DNA of 33,830 bases. Origin: Frigoribacterium sp. GTDB lineage: Bacteria > Actinomycetota > Actinomycetes > Actinomycetales > Microbacteriaceae. Positions within the stretch are counted from its first letter, which is position 1; each line of letters opens with the position of its first letter. Shown piece after piece: positions 22,429 through 30,671 of this stretch. The notes under the pieces were generated by a model. It saw only the letters and a list, made by a program, of their open reading frames with translations, was not told the origin of the DNA and searched no databases. The stretch spans positions 1 to 33,830 of the forward strand of contig JANYEI010000037.1 of assembly GCA_025363205.1 (NCBI GenBank), given 5' to 3'. Both the position numbers and the translations under genes were made by a program.

Positions 22429-23739
22429 CTACAACCGCGACACTCCACGCCGGGCCAGCCGCGCGAGACGTCCGGCATCTCGGCTCAGGCTGATCCCGAC
22501 GATTGCTCCCAGCGCGATCGAGAGTACCGAGATGCCCGCCGTGGCGAGAGTATGCAGGCCCGCGGCGCCACCCTGCGCCACCCCGCTGAGTCCGATGAAT
22601 CCGAGCGCACCGGGCACGAGAAGCCAGAAGCAGGCGAGCGACATGACGGATGCGGGCGGCGAGGTGCGGAAGTGGCTTGCGAACCGTGTGAACGGCGCCA
22701 CAACAACGGCCCCGACAAACCCGCTGAGGCCGGCTCCGAGCGAGAACGCCCCAAGGGCCTGGGCCCCGTAGGTCAGGGCGAGACTGAGAAAGATCCAGAC
22801 CAGAGCCCCCCGTGGCGCCGACATGAACAGCGTGAATCCCACCGCGACGAGCGCGACTCCCACCAGTCCAGCCCACGGTCCGAGGAGCGGCTGGGGAGCA
22901 GCCGTCGGCAGGTGCCCAACCAGGGTGGTCGCTGCGAACACGCCGAAGGTGAGCAGCAGCAGCTGCGCCACCCCGAATACAAGACGGCTCGCCCCCGCAA
23001 TCACCTGGTTATTGGTGAGTTCAATGGCGGCGATCGTGAGCGTGAGTCCAGGCAGAAACGACACAAGAGGGGGAGCGATAATGCGCAGCGGCTCGTCCCC
23101 GGCGACGTGCACGAGCAGAAGCGTCGTCGCGAGGGTGACTCCGAACGCCGCGATCACCGGTACCGTCGAACTCAGCCCGGTGAATCTGCGCGCGAGCAAC
23201 ACCAACGCGCCGACACCGGCACCGAGCACCGCGTACACCCAGATCGCCTGCAGGGTCGGGTAGATCACCATCCCGAAACCTACCGTCAGGATTACGTGGC
23301 CAAGCAGCGAAACCACAGGCCCGAAACGCGGCTTCGCCGTGCGGATGCGTGCCACCTCCGCTACCGCCGCTGCCGGGCTAACCTCCCGTCGCAGCGCTCG
23401 CCCAATGAGTGTCTCGACGGCGCCGGTCTGGTCGAGACGACCTCCCCCCTGACGGGCGGACTCGACGCGCACCTCCCCACCCGCGGTCGTCGACTGCAGC
23501 ATCACGTAAGTGGGCAGCACCACCGTGCGCACATCTCCGAGCTGGTAGACCTTCGCCACCAAACGGAGCGTTTCCTCGACGTCATTGGTGGCCTGCCCGG
23601 TCTCGATCATGGCGAGCCCCAGGCCCTCGAGCATGGTCAGGATGCTGCGGGCATCCGTCTCCTCTGTCGAGATCGTGTCGCCCTCGGCGGACTGCTTGAG
23701 CAGTCGTCCGACCTGCCGTTCGAACCATCCGTTTGCCAT
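22429..23739 (-). CDS. thrE: threonine/serine exporter, ThrE family
   Basis: A 436-residue membrane protein of the ThrE family, with the two fused parts (ThrE and ThrE_2) in one chain. The N-terminal cytosolic region has ILTMLEGLGLAMIETGQATN and VAKVYQLGDVRTVVLPTYVM, typical of the family. About ten hydrophobic segments follow from residue 150, including SFLPGLTLTIAAIELTNNQV with the conserved PG and E. ThrE of Corynebacterium exports threonine and serine using the proton gradient. The frame extends to an ATG at 23757, but the start at 23739 has GGGAT-like bases upstream; the choice is not certain. It lies 27 bp downstream of the histidine phosphatase gene and 108 bp upstream of the SNF2 gene, all on the minus strand. 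Confidence 0.88.
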   Translation of the reverse strand: MANGWFERQVGRLLKQSAEGDTISTEETDARSILTMLEGLGLAMIETGQATNDVEETLRLVAKVYQLGDVRTVVLPTYVMLQSTTAGGEVRVESARQGGGRLDQTGAVETLIGRALRREVSPAAAVAEVARIRTAKPRFGPVVSLLGHVILTVGFGMVIYPTLQAIWVYAVLGAGVGALVLLARRFTGLSSTVPVIAAFGVTLATTLLLVHVAGDEPLRIIAPPLVSFLPGLTLTIAAIELTNNQVIAGASRLVFGVAQLLLLTFGVFAATTLVGHLPTAAPQPLLGPWAGLVGVALVAVGFTLFMSAPRGALVWIFLSLALTYGAQALGAFSLGAGLSGFVGAVVVAPFTRFASHFRTSPPASVMSLACFWLLVPGALGFIGLSGVAQGGAAGLHTLATAGISVLSIALGAIVGISLSRDAGRLARLARRGVSRL

Positions 23740-23766
23740 GGAACGATCATCCCGCATGCAGCAGGT

Positions 23767-24411
23767 CTAGGCGCGGTCCAGGGCGTCTCCGGTGGGGTCC
23801 CCGGCCGAGTCGTCCACTAGCGAAGGCCCTCCCACAGGGGCACCGGCCCACGATATGAGCGTCCAGCCATCCGCTGGCGAGCCGTCGAGCTCGACCACGC
23901 CGGTGTTTTCGAGTTCATGAGATCCGGCAAAGATCGGGGGCACATTGCGCGCCCGTGCTGCGGTCCACACCCGGATGGCCGCCCCGTGACTGAAGACCGC
24001 GGCAGTGCCCACCTCCGCTGCAACGCTGATGCCGCGATCGAACCGCTCGAAGAACGCGTGCCCATCGGTTGCGCCCGGCATTGTGACATCCAGGTGGCCT
24101 GATCCCCAGGCGAACGCCGTCTCGAGGTAGGTGCGAGCGGATGCCCGATCGCCGCGCCCCTCGAGATCACCCGCTTCGATCTCGTGCAGGCCGTCGATGA
24201 CGGTCGCGGTGGCGAACGGTAGGGCGGTGAGTTGCGTGCGCACGAGAGTCGTGGCGAAGACGCCGTCGATCTCCTCTCCGCGCAGCGCCTCTGCGACCGC
24301 GTTCGCCTGGCGCTCGCCGAGCGCGGTGAGCCCGGGCCCGGAGTGTGCGGTGTCGAGAAGGCCAAGAACATTGGCGGGAGTCTGTCCGTGACGGATCAGC
24401 AGGAGTCGCAT
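23767..24411 (-). CDS. histidine phosphatase superfamily protein
   Basis: A 214-residue cytosolic phosphatase of the histidine phosphatase (phosphoglycerate mutase-like) superfamily. The catalytic motif is LLLIRHGQTPAN at the N-terminus, with the nucleophilic His8. The second histidine is in AAVFSHGAAIRVW. HEIEAGDLEG supplies the usual acid residue segment and ATTLVRTQLTA the second arginine. The substrate cannot be told from sequence; relatives act on small phosphate esters such as phosphoglycerate or nucleotide-loop precursors. The gene begins 7 bp after the stop of a small hypothetical gene, so the two, and probably thrE, form an operon. The C-terminal tail is acidic and Gly/Asp-rich. Confidence 0.85.
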   Translation of the reverse strand: MRLLLIRHGQTPANVLGLLDTAHSGPGLTALGERQANAVAEALRGEEIDGVFATTLVRTQLTALPFATATVIDGLHEIEAGDLEGRGDRASARTYLETAFAWGSGHLDVTMPGATDGHAFFERFDRGISVAAEVGTAAVFSHGAAIRVWTAARARNVPPIFAGSHELENTGVVELDGSPADGWTLISWAGAPVGGPSLVDDSAGDPTGDALDRA

Positions 24412-24418
24412 GATGTGC

Positions 24419-24748
24419 TCAGTTTACGGACGGGGCTAGTGCACCGTGTTGACCGAGCATCCGCCAGACCACCGTGGTGAGCGGCGGGTATTCCAAAGCG
24501 ATCTGCCTGAGCAGCCGATATTCGCGGGTAGGCGACGGATGCTGCCCGTCATTGGAATTGATCGCATCGGCCCGGAGCAAGTACACCGTGAGTTCATCGA
24601 CAGTCAACAGGTCCTCCATGAACTCCCAGGGGTCCTCCCCGGCGAGAAGGCGCTCGTGCATCACAGTCTCGAGTTCTTGGCGAGCTTCCGCTCGCAGCAC
24701 TTCGAGACTGGTCCGGCTGCGGGGCAGTGGGTGGATCGGAGACATCAA
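24419..24748 (-). CDS. hypothetical protein, 109 residues
   Basis: A soluble, helical protein with a charged segment (LEVLRAEARQELETVMHERL) and acidic LAGEDPWEFMEDLLTVDELT, followed by SPTREYRLLRQIALEYPPLT. No known motif is visible. Two ATG codons in a row (24748 and 24745) leave the exact start open, and the ribosome site is weak. It is 7 bp upstream of the histidine phosphatase gene, so it is likely its co-transcribed partner. The upstream region contains the remnant of an EI24-family gene on the other strand. Function unknown. Confidence 0.65.
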   Translation of the reverse strand: MMSPIHPLPRSRTSLEVLRAEARQELETVMHERLLAGEDPWEFMEDLLTVDELTVYLLRADAINSNDGQHPSPTREYRLLRQIALEYPPLTTVVWRMLGQHGALAPSVN

Positions 24749-24780
24749 TTAACCCTAGATGCGGCTCGCTGGGAGAGCAC

Positions 24781-24936
24781 GCAGGTGGCCTCATTGCCGT
24801 TGTCGGCGAGACTCTCGTGCCCGTGCTCGGCGCGTTCCTCGGCGGCTGGCTTCTCGCCGTTGAGCTCACCGGATTCGCTTTCGAGGCCCGCGCCACCCCG
24901 CTCAAGGACCCGCCACGGATGCTCGGAGCCCGCCCC
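24781..24936 (+). pseudogene. EI24/CysZ-like membrane protein, internal fragment
   Basis: A plus-strand frame reads VVGETLVPVLGAFLGGWLLA, then VELTGFAFEARATPLKDPPR and MLGAR, which matches the middle of EI24-domain (CysZ-like) membrane proteins of actinobacteria: a membrane segment, L-x-L-T-G-x-A-F-E-A-R, then the R-x-M-L-G loop. The family is normally about 250 residues. The helices before and after are absent, and the frame runs into Pro/Ala-rich sequence. It is a short leftover of a deleted gene lying between two unrelated minus-strand genes. Confidence 0.65.
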
Positions 24937-24970
24937 TCTGGTTCAGCCGCTCCGGTTCAGCCGGCGGACG

Positions 24971-25540
24971 TCACGACCCCAGCGCCGCGACGATGGCCTC
25001 TGCGCGCGGCAAATACGGGTCATAGTGTTTGGGGTCGGCATTCACCTGCACCGCATGGGCCGCCTCTCCCGGTGAGAGGTCCTGCCATCCGGGAATCGAG
25101 ACGAGTTTCCTGAAGAAGTTCAGCGCGGAGGTATAGGGGTCCATGCGATCCGCGTAGGTTCCCCACGCGCCGTTGTCCCGCTGTTGGAAGAGCCCCCGGC
25201 TGTCGGCGCCGGCAGCATCTCCGTGGTCGAGCACGCGCAGCCCCGACTCTCCGAGCGCTGTCATCACCCCGATCGCCTGGGTGTGCGGACCGATGCCGAG
25301 AGAGCGAGCCGCCATCATCACGTAAGCCGCGTTGATGAGTCGGTCCTGGCAGTAGCCCGCAATGGGACCGGCCGGCACGATGATTTTCCCGACCATCACC
25401 TGAGCGACTGGCACGCAGGCGCGAGCGGATGCCGCGGGCGAGTTGCGCGCAAAGTATCCGGTGCCGACCACAACGCTCGCGCCAAACACCACGGCGAGGA
25501 GCGCCGCGACCACAGCCACCCTCTTGAGACTTCTGCCCAC
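24971..25540 (-). CDS. secreted lysozyme-like (transglycosylase-fold) protein
   Basis: A 189-residue exported protein. From the GTG at 25540 it has a basic start and a hydrophobic helix (VAVVAALLAVVFGASVVVGT), then Cys42 and Cys64 that could pair, then a lysozyme-like region: AIGVMTALGESGLRVLDHGD with Glu98 as candidate general acid, SRGLFQQRDNGAWGTYADRM and DPYTSALNFFRKLVSIPGW, ending AHAVQVNADPKHYDPYLPRA. This block is seen in actinobacterial wall hydrolases, often joined to a peptidase domain, and probably cleaves or binds peptidoglycan glycan strands. Here it stands alone. GGGGGTG before the GTG serves as ribosome site; the frame is open to 25894 but that part overlaps the divergent methylase gene and lacks a signal. 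Cleaved or anchored form is undecided. Confidence 0.75.
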   Translation of the reverse strand: MGRSLKRVAVVAALLAVVFGASVVVGTGYFARNSPAASARACVPVAQVMVGKIIVPAGPIAGYCQDRLINAAYVMMAARSLGIGPHTQAIGVMTALGESGLRVLDHGDAAGADSRGLFQQRDNGAWGTYADRMDPYTSALNFFRKLVSIPGWQDLSPGEAAHAVQVNADPKHYDPYLPRAEAIVAALGS

Positions 25541-25740
25541 GTCACACCCCCAATCGTCGCGATACCGAGAGACAAACTTAGCGTGATCGCCCGGGAAGAC
25601 CCCTGTGTGGCGCTGCCTCGGTGCACCGAGACGCTCCCGTCCGGTGGCGAGACCTTTCCCCCTCCCCGTTGTGGGACTTACCGCACTTGGCGGTTCCCGA
25701 TAAATTCGAAGAACATCCCCGCCCCAATCACCCGTAGCGT

Positions 25741-25747
25741 AAAGGAG
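25741..25747 (+). promoter_or_regulatory. ribosome binding site of the HsdM-like gene
   Basis: AAAGGAG, ten bases before GTG 25758. It supports this start rather than an internal one. Confidence 0.6.
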
Positions 25748-25757
25748 CGAACGGATA

Positions 25758-27044
25758 GTGACACCCGAACTCACAATCCAACTGGACACGCTATGGACCG
25801 CATTTATGCGCGCCGGCGTCAGTCCGCTCGACACGGTCGAGCAGATCACCCTGGTGCTCGTCGATCGCAGCCATCGTCCCTCGGCTCCTGCCACGCCCGA
25901 GCTTCATGCCATGGTCGTCGATCTGCTGGCCAGCCCCGCGCTGCAGAACAGCACCGTTCAGACAGAGGTGTACGACCGGCTGGTCGGAAAGCTGGCGACC
26001 TCCGCCCAGTCCGGCCAAAACGGGCCTGCGCTCACCCCCTCCCACATCATGAGACTCATGGTCGACCTGGTGGCACCGACGCCCGATGACACGATCATCG
26101 ACCCGACGGTGGGGACCGGCGGCATGCTGGTGGCGGCGGCGGAGTACCTGCGGGATCGCCGGCTCGAATTTCCGACCCACGCCGGGTCGAGTGACGGCTC
26201 CAACGGCACCGTGCTCGCCGGCGTAGCCTCCCACGCGCCGTTGAATCGCATCGCCACCACGAACCTGCGGCTGCACGGAGTACGGAACGTCGCCGTGTCC
26301 ACCGGTGATCCTCTCGGCGAGGAAAGCGGCAAGAGCACTACCGGATTCGGCACTTTCTCCGTTGTGCTTGCGAATTCGCCGTTCACGGGGAGCCGCGACT
26401 CCGTGGCGGCGGCAAAGGATCTGCTCACGGTAGTGAAGACCAAGAAGACCGAGCTGTTGTTACTGGTGCATTCACTCCGGCTTCTGCGGGACGGCGGACG
26501 GGCCGCGGTCATCCTGCCGGACAGCGCGTTGTTCGGAACGTCCAAGGCCCACACTGACGTGAGACGCCTGCTCGTAGAAGATCACAAGCTTGACGCCGTC
26601 GTGCGCCTTCCGCCCGGCGTATTCAGGCCGCACTCCGCCCTCTCGACCTCGATCCTGCTCTTTCGCAAGGCGCAAACCACCGAAGATGTGTGGTTCTACG
26701 ACGTGCGCGCGGATGGCTTCAGCCTCGATGACAACCGTGCGCGTATCGAGAATGACGACCTACCGGATTTGGTGGCACGCTGGCTGAGCCTGCGAAATAC
26801 CGCGGGCGCGGAGAGCGCACTGAACGAACCCGCACGTCCGCGAACCTCGCAGTCGTTTCTCGTGCCAAGATCCGAGATCGCGAAACAGGGCTATGACCTC
26901 ACCTTCAACCGCTATCGGATCGTCCTCGGTGAACGCCTTGTCCATCGCTCTGCCAACGACATCCTCGTCGACATCGCCCGTCTCGAATTGCGCATCCAAC
27001 AGGGTTCGTCCGCCCTTGCCCGCGCTCTGGCCGAAACACTGTGA
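25758..27044 (+). CDS. HsdM-like N-6 DNA methylase with altered motifs
   Basis: A 428-residue protein following the HsdM (type I methylase) pattern: LTPSHIMRLMVDLV, motif I DPTVGTGGML (115-124), NLRLHGVRNVAVSTGDPL, VVLANSPFTGS (motif IV, 203-212), VVKTKKTELLLLVHSLRLL, GGRAAVILPDSALFGTSKAH and VWFYDVRADGFSLDDNRARI. HsdM transfers a methyl group from SAM to adenine at a site chosen by HsdS. Three points differ from the usual family: motif I has TV where AC is common (DPACGTGG), motif II has GVASHA in place of G-x-E-I-D-x so the ribose-binding acid is missing, and motif IV is NSPF instead of NPPF. It may have lost methylation or use a changed chemistry. The stop overlaps the start of an HsdS-like gene by GTGA. 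No HsdR is in the window. Confidence 0.85.
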   Translation: MTPELTIQLDTLWTAFMRAGVSPLDTVEQITLVLVDRSHRPSAPATPELHAMVVDLLASPALQNSTVQTEVYDRLVGKLATSAQSGQNGPALTPSHIMRLMVDLVAPTPDDTIIDPTVGTGGMLVAAAEYLRDRRLEFPTHAGSSDGSNGTVLAGVASHAPLNRIATTNLRLHGVRNVAVSTGDPLGEESGKSTTGFGTFSVVLANSPFTGSRDSVAAAKDLLTVVKTKKTELLLLVHSLRLLRDGGRAAVILPDSALFGTSKAHTDVRRLLVEDHKLDAVVRLPPGVFRPHSALSTSILLFRKAQTTEDVWFYDVRADGFSLDDNRARIENDDLPDLVARWLSLRNTAGAESALNEPARPRTSQSFLVPRSEIAKQGYDLTFNRYRIVLGERLVHRSANDILVDIARLELRIQQGSSALARALAETL

Positions 27045-28186
27045 TCGGAGTCAGGCACCGGCTCGCGGACGTCACAGAGGTGATCGAATCCTCAGGCCCG
27101 GACACGAGCGGCCACGAGTTCGTCTTCATCGACCTCGGCTCGGTCGATCCGCGTTCGAAACGGGTTGTTGCGCCAAGACGGATGATCGTCGCCAGCGCAC
27201 CAGCGCGGGCTCGCCAACGACTACGAAGCGGGGATGTGCTGGTCTCGACGTTACGTCCGCACCTGAACTGCGTGGCATCCGTTCCCCCTGTCCTTGACGG
27301 GGCAATCGCGACAACGGGCTTCAGCGTCTTGCGGCCGCGACCGGCAATCGTGGACGAGCGTTATCTATTTCGCTGGGTTCAAGGCCCGGAATTCATTGCG
27401 GACATAACGCGCTTTGCCTCGGGTGCCAGTGTTCCTGCGGTATCAGATGCCCTGGTGCGGGCAACGGGTATCCCTCTCCCGCCTCTGCCGGAACAGCGCC
27501 GGATCGCTCGTGTGCTCGACGAGGCCGACCAGATCCGTCATGATCGTCGGGAAGCCATCGGACTGTTGGACGAGCTCGCTCGGTCGTCGTACCTTGACCT
27601 GGTCGAGAGCGCGTCCCGGTCAGGGACCGTTCACGATCTGGTCGAATCTGCCGCGTACGGTACATCGGCCAGGACGAACGCTCCGCCCGGTGGCACGAAC
27701 GCGGTGCCGATCATCCGAGTATCGGATATCACCGGTGATGGCGAGTTGGATGTCACGCATCTGAACACGGCCGAGCTCGACGCCCGGGAGCTGGCGAAAT
27801 ATTCGGTGCAGGAGGGTGACGTGCTCTTTTCTCGCACGGCCAGTGCCGAATCGGTCTCGAAGACCACGATTTTCCGGGGTGACCTGGTGGCGGCTCACGC
27901 GGCACAGGTGGTTCGTTTGCGGCCACTTCACACTGCCAGCGCAGAATACCTCGCCTTTTTTTTGAACCGCGCCCACACAAAAGAGTCCCTGCGTGCACTG
28001 GCCACGATCAATCCGACCAATTTGCTGCTGGTATCCGTGCCGTTACCGTCGTTTGCTGCGCAAGCGCTTTTTGCGCAACAGCTTCGAGATATTGCCTCTG
28101 TCAAGGCAAACGAGCTAGCCCAACTCGCCCGCCTGGACGAGCTCTACGCTGCCCTGCAGAATCGGGCATTCAGCGGGCGGCTGTGA
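27041..28186 (+). CDS. HsdS-like DNA specificity subunit
   Basis: A 381-residue protein with the two-part architecture of type I specificity subunits. Target recognition domain 1 spans about residues 1-150 (GDVLVSTLRPHLNCVA; PAVSDALVRATGIPLPPLPE). A conserved central helix follows (PEQRRIARVLDEADQIRHDR and the REAIGLLDELARSSY coil). Domain 2 spans about 195-345 (PIIRVSDITGDGELDV; QEGDVLFSRTA; LLVSVPLPSF), and a second coil ends the chain. Each domain would recognise half of a split DNA site; the coils hold the methylase subunits. The GTG start overlaps the methylase stop by four bases, so the two are coupled. A T8 run lies within domain 2. Without HsdR in view the pair may methylate, bind or silence DNA only. 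Confidence 0.87.
   Translation: MIGVRHRLADVTEVIESSGPDTSGHEFVFIDLGSVDPRSKRVVAPRRMIVASAPARARQRLRSGDVLVSTLRPHLNCVASVPPVLDGAIATTGFSVLRPRPAIVDERYLFRWVQGPEFIADITRFASGASVPAVSDALVRATGIPLPPLPEQRRIARVLDEADQIRHDRREAIGLLDELARSSYLDLVESASRSGTVHDLVESAAYGTSARTNAPPGGTNAVPIIRVSDITGDGELDVTHLNTAELDARELAKYSVQEGDVLFSRTASAESVSKTTIFRGDLVAAHAAQVVRLRPLHTASAEYLAFFLNRAHTKESLRALATINPTNLLLVSVPLPSFAAQALFAQQLRDIASVKANELAQLARLDELYAALQNRAFSGRL
27956..27963 (+). repeat. T8 homopolymer in the HsdS-like gene
   Basis: Eight consecutive T in a high-GC gene, encoding Phe-Phe-Leu in the second recognition domain. Slippage by one base would truncate that domain. Confidence 0.8.
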
Positions 28187-28300
28187 GTCGCTCCGTGCCT
28201 GGCATGGGTCGCCTGGTGTCCGGGATGAATTCGGGTGAATCGGGAACGATTCCATCGGCATAGCGGTTGGTGTGAGGAGCGCGCGGAGGCCGCGCGCGTC

Positions 28301-28307
28301 AGAAAGG
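28301..28307 (+). promoter_or_regulatory. ribosome binding site that fixes the start at 28316
   Basis: AGAAAGG, eight bases before ATG 28316. It excludes the longer frame that begins at 28235. Confidence 0.6.
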
Positions 28308-28315
28308 TCCGCCGC

Positions 28316-29335
28316 ATGACCATGCCCTTCTCCATCCTCGATCTCGCTCCGATCGCCCCCGGGCAGACCGTGCGGGAGAGTTTCGCAAACAGCGTGCGCC
28401 TCGCGCAGGCTGCCGAAGCCAATGGTTACACCCGGGTCTGGTACGCCGAGCATCACAACATGCAAACCATCGCGTCATCAGCCACGAGCGTGCTGATCGG
28501 CCATGTCGCGGATCACACCTCGACCATCCGCATTGGCTCCGGCGGCGTGATGCTGCCGAATCATTCGCCGCTCGCTATCGCTGAGCAGTTCGGCACCCTT
28601 GCCGAGCTGCATCCCGGACGGATCGACCTTGGCCTAGGACGCGCGCCCGGCAGCGACCAGAACACCGCACGGGCCATGCGGCGAGACCCCCGGTCGTCAG
28701 ACCAGTTTCCCGAAGACGTGCTTGAGCTTCAAGCCTTTCTCCGCGGTGAGTCGATCGTGCCCGGCGTCCAGGCCGTCCCCGGCGGCGGAACGAACGTGCC
28801 GCTCTATATCCTCGGATCCTCCCTCTTCGGCGCCAGGCTCGCAGCCGCCCTCGGCCTGCCGTACGCGTTCGCGTCGCACTTCGCACCGGACTCCCTCCAC
28901 GAAGCGATGGCGCTATACCGCAGCGAATTCCGTCCGTCGCGCCAGCTCGCCGAGCCCTACGCGATCGCTGCGGTGAACGTGATCGCTTCGGACGATGAAG
29001 CGGATGCCCGCATTCAGTTCGAGACGACCCGGCGTGCGCGAGTACGCAGCCTCATTGCCCGCGGGCCATCCGCGATCGACGCTGTGCCCATCCACTACAG
29101 TGACGACCAGATCGACGCGTTCCTCACCACCTCTGAAGGGCGCAACATCGCCAACATGATGCGATACTCAGCCGTCGGCACGGCCTCGGAGGTGCGTAGC
29201 TTCCTCGAGGATTTCGCCACCTCCGTGCAGGCCGACGAACTGATAATCGCGCACCAGTCCCGCGATATTGAGGACCGCCTGCGCTCAGTAGTGCTCACCG
29301 CCGAGGCGATGCGCGAGCTCCAGCCCGCCGATTAG
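28316..29335 (+). CDS. LLM-class flavin-dependent oxidoreductase
   Basis: A 339-residue luciferase-like monooxygenase-family enzyme, close to the MsnO8-type group, which uses FMN or F420 as cofactor. The N-terminus [20 protein letters not shown], the [10 protein letters not shown] motif, [20 protein letters not shown] and [16 protein letters not shown] are all family markers. The middle and C-terminus ([32 protein letters not shown]) complete the barrel. The substrate is unknown. The ATG at 28316 is chosen because AGAAAGG lies eight bases upstream; the frame extends further to 28235 without family similarity. It follows the HsdS-like gene after 129 bp and is probably a separate transcript. 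Confidence 0.9.
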   Translation: MTMPFSILDLAPIAPGQTVRESFANSVRLAQAAEANGYTRVWYAEHHNMQTIASSATSVLIGHVADHTSTIRIGSGGVMLPNHSPLAIAEQFGTLAELHPGRIDLGLGRAPGSDQNTARAMRRDPRSSDQFPEDVLELQAFLRGESIVPGVQAVPGGGTNVPLYILGSSLFGARLAAALGLPYAFASHFAPDSLHEAMALYRSEFRPSRQLAEPYAIAAVNVIASDDEADARIQFETTRRARVRSLIARGPSAIDAVPIHYSDDQIDAFLTTSEGRNIANMMRYSAVGTASEVRSFLEDFATSVQADELIIAHQSRDIEDRLRSVVLTAEAMRELQPAD

Positions 29336-29468
29336 TGGTGGTCGCGGAGGAGCCTGAGCGAGGTGGGCCAACGCCGCCCGATTCGCCAGAGTCGGCGGCC
29401 ATGCCGGTGGGTCGCGAAACATACCAGCCCCACTGGTGCTCACGCCGCGGCAGGCGCAGGCTAGAGGC

Positions 29469-29669
29469 ATGACCAACGGCGACGTAGAGACCATCGATAA
29501 GGGCGGCCAGTGGGTGAACCGGGTGATCGGAGAGCCAGAGCGCAGCGAGAGCTACTCCAGCAAGGAAGAGGCGATTGAGGAGGGCCAGGCCCTGGCAGAC
29601 CAGCTCGGCACGACGCACACCGTGCGGTCCTCGGTCCCCACGGGAGACATCACCGATCCGCAGGAGTAG
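29469..29669 (+). CDS. DUF2188 family small protein
   Basis: A 66-residue soluble protein with the DUF2188 layout: GGQWVNRVIGEPERSESYSS (strand pair with a central aromatic), KEEAIEEGQALADQLGTTHT (helix) and a final strand RSSVPTGDITDP. Proteins of this family are small, of unknown function, and often found in genomes of soil and skin bacteria. The ATG at 29469 gives the expected start, with a GAGG just upstream. The stop is 5 bp before the DUF2231-Rieske gene, so the two are in one operon. Confidence 0.82.
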   Translation: MTNGDVETIDKGGQWVNRVIGEPERSESYSSKEEAIEEGQALADQLGTTHTVRSSVPTGDITDPQE

Positions 29670-29674
29670 CCCCG

Positions 29675-30625
29675 ATGGCTGAGGAGGGTCGTCGACGGCG
29701 GCTATCGAGGCCCGACCCCTTGACTCGCCCCGAAGAAGCGAGTCCTCTGGTGGACATGCATGAACTTGCGATTGTCCACCAGATCACGCGCCTCGAATCC
29801 GCTGAGCAACTCGACCCGGTCGTAAAAAAAGCGGAGACGCTTTTCGGTGCGATTCTCAAACCGCGTTGGTTACGCGACCTGCTGCACGGTGTGCCGCTCG
29901 GGCATCCGCTGCACCCGGTTGCGGTGCAGGTTCCGGTCGGTGCGTGGGTGTCGGCCGCATTCCTTGACCTCGTGCCGGGCGCATCAAAGGCCTCTCGGGT
30001 TCTCGTGGGCATCGGAGTGCTGAGCGCCCTGCCGGCCATCGTGACCGGGTGGACTGATTGGTTGTACCTGCACGACCAGCAAAAACGGGTTGGAGTCGTA
30101 CACGCAGCGACCAACTCCATCGCCCTCGGTCTCTACACCCTCTCCTTCATTCAGCGCGGGCGGGGCGGCGGTAAAGTGCTCGCCTTCGCGGGACTCGGTG
30201 TGGCCTCAGCCGGAGCGTTTCTCGGCGGCCATCTCGCCTACCGACAGGCGGCCGGGGCAAACCACACGGAAGATGTACCGCACCTTTTTCCGGCGGGGTG
30301 GCATCCTCTCGGCTCACTCACCGACCTGCCAGAGGGCGAACTTCACCGGGCAGAAGTCGCGGGTCAACCCCTCCTCGTTGTGCGCCGCGGCGATACCGTG
30401 CACGTGCTCTCCAACACCTGCAGTCACCTCTCGGCGCCGCTTGATGAGGGCACCCTAATCGGCGCGCACACCGATAATCCCTGTGTGGAATGCCCCTGGC
30501 ACCAGAGTACGTTTGCGCTAAAAACCGGCGACGTGGTGCACGGCCCGGCCACATCGCCGCAGCCTCGTTTCGAGACCCGCACCGTGAACGGAATACTGCA
30601 GGTAATGCTGCCGGGCGCAGGCTGA
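29675..30625 (+). CDS. DUF2231 membrane domain fused to Rieske 2Fe-2S domain
   Basis: A 316-residue protein. Residues 1-70 are a charged helical segment. Residues 71-195 form a DUF2231 domain with four hydrophobic segments, starting HGVPLGHPLHPVAVQVPVGA and including GWTDWLYLHDQQKR. Residues 205-316 are a Rieske domain with ligands Cys249 and His251 (NTCSHLSAPL) and Cys273 and His276 (VECPWHQSTF), binding a [2Fe-2S] cluster. The Rieske part comes after the last helix; whether it faces the cytoplasm or the outside depends on topology. The fusion would pass electrons at the membrane, partner unknown. The ATG at 29675 follows AGGAG. It is the distal gene of an operon with DUF2188. Confidence 0.88.
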   Translation: MAEEGRRRRLSRPDPLTRPEEASPLVDMHELAIVHQITRLESAEQLDPVVKKAETLFGAILKPRWLRDLLHGVPLGHPLHPVAVQVPVGAWVSAAFLDLVPGASKASRVLVGIGVLSALPAIVTGWTDWLYLHDQQKRVGVVHAATNSIALGLYTLSFIQRGRGGGKVLAFAGLGVASAGAFLGGHLAYRQAAGANHTEDVPHLFPAGWHPLGSLTDLPEGELHRAEVAGQPLLVVRRGDTVHVLSNTCSHLSAPLDEGTLIGAHTDNPCVECPWHQSTFALKTGDVVHGPATSPQPRFETRTVNGILQVMLPGAG

Positions 30626-30671
30626 CTCGGTCTCGCGCCGGGCGTCCAGCCACCGCGGGCGATAATCGACC

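Noticed and set aside
21421-23820. Very long plus-strand frame (about 800 codons) opposite the SNF2 and thrE genes
   Set aside because: It is antisense to two genes with clear domains, is rich in Arg/Gln/His/Glu, and has no recognisable domain; long antisense frames are expected at this GC content.
25541-25894. N-terminal extension of the lysozyme-like protein up to 25894
   Set aside because: It would overlap the divergent methylase gene by 137 bp and put a non-hydrophobic 118-residue stretch before the signal helix; the GTG at 25540 has a good ribosome site.
23100-28200. Search for an HsdR or other nuclease partner for the HsdM/HsdS-like pair
   Set aside because: None of the neighbouring genes has helicase-nuclease motifs; the SNF2 protein at 19066-22320 is a SWIM-type remodeller-like ATPase with no nuclease motif and is separated by several unrelated genes.
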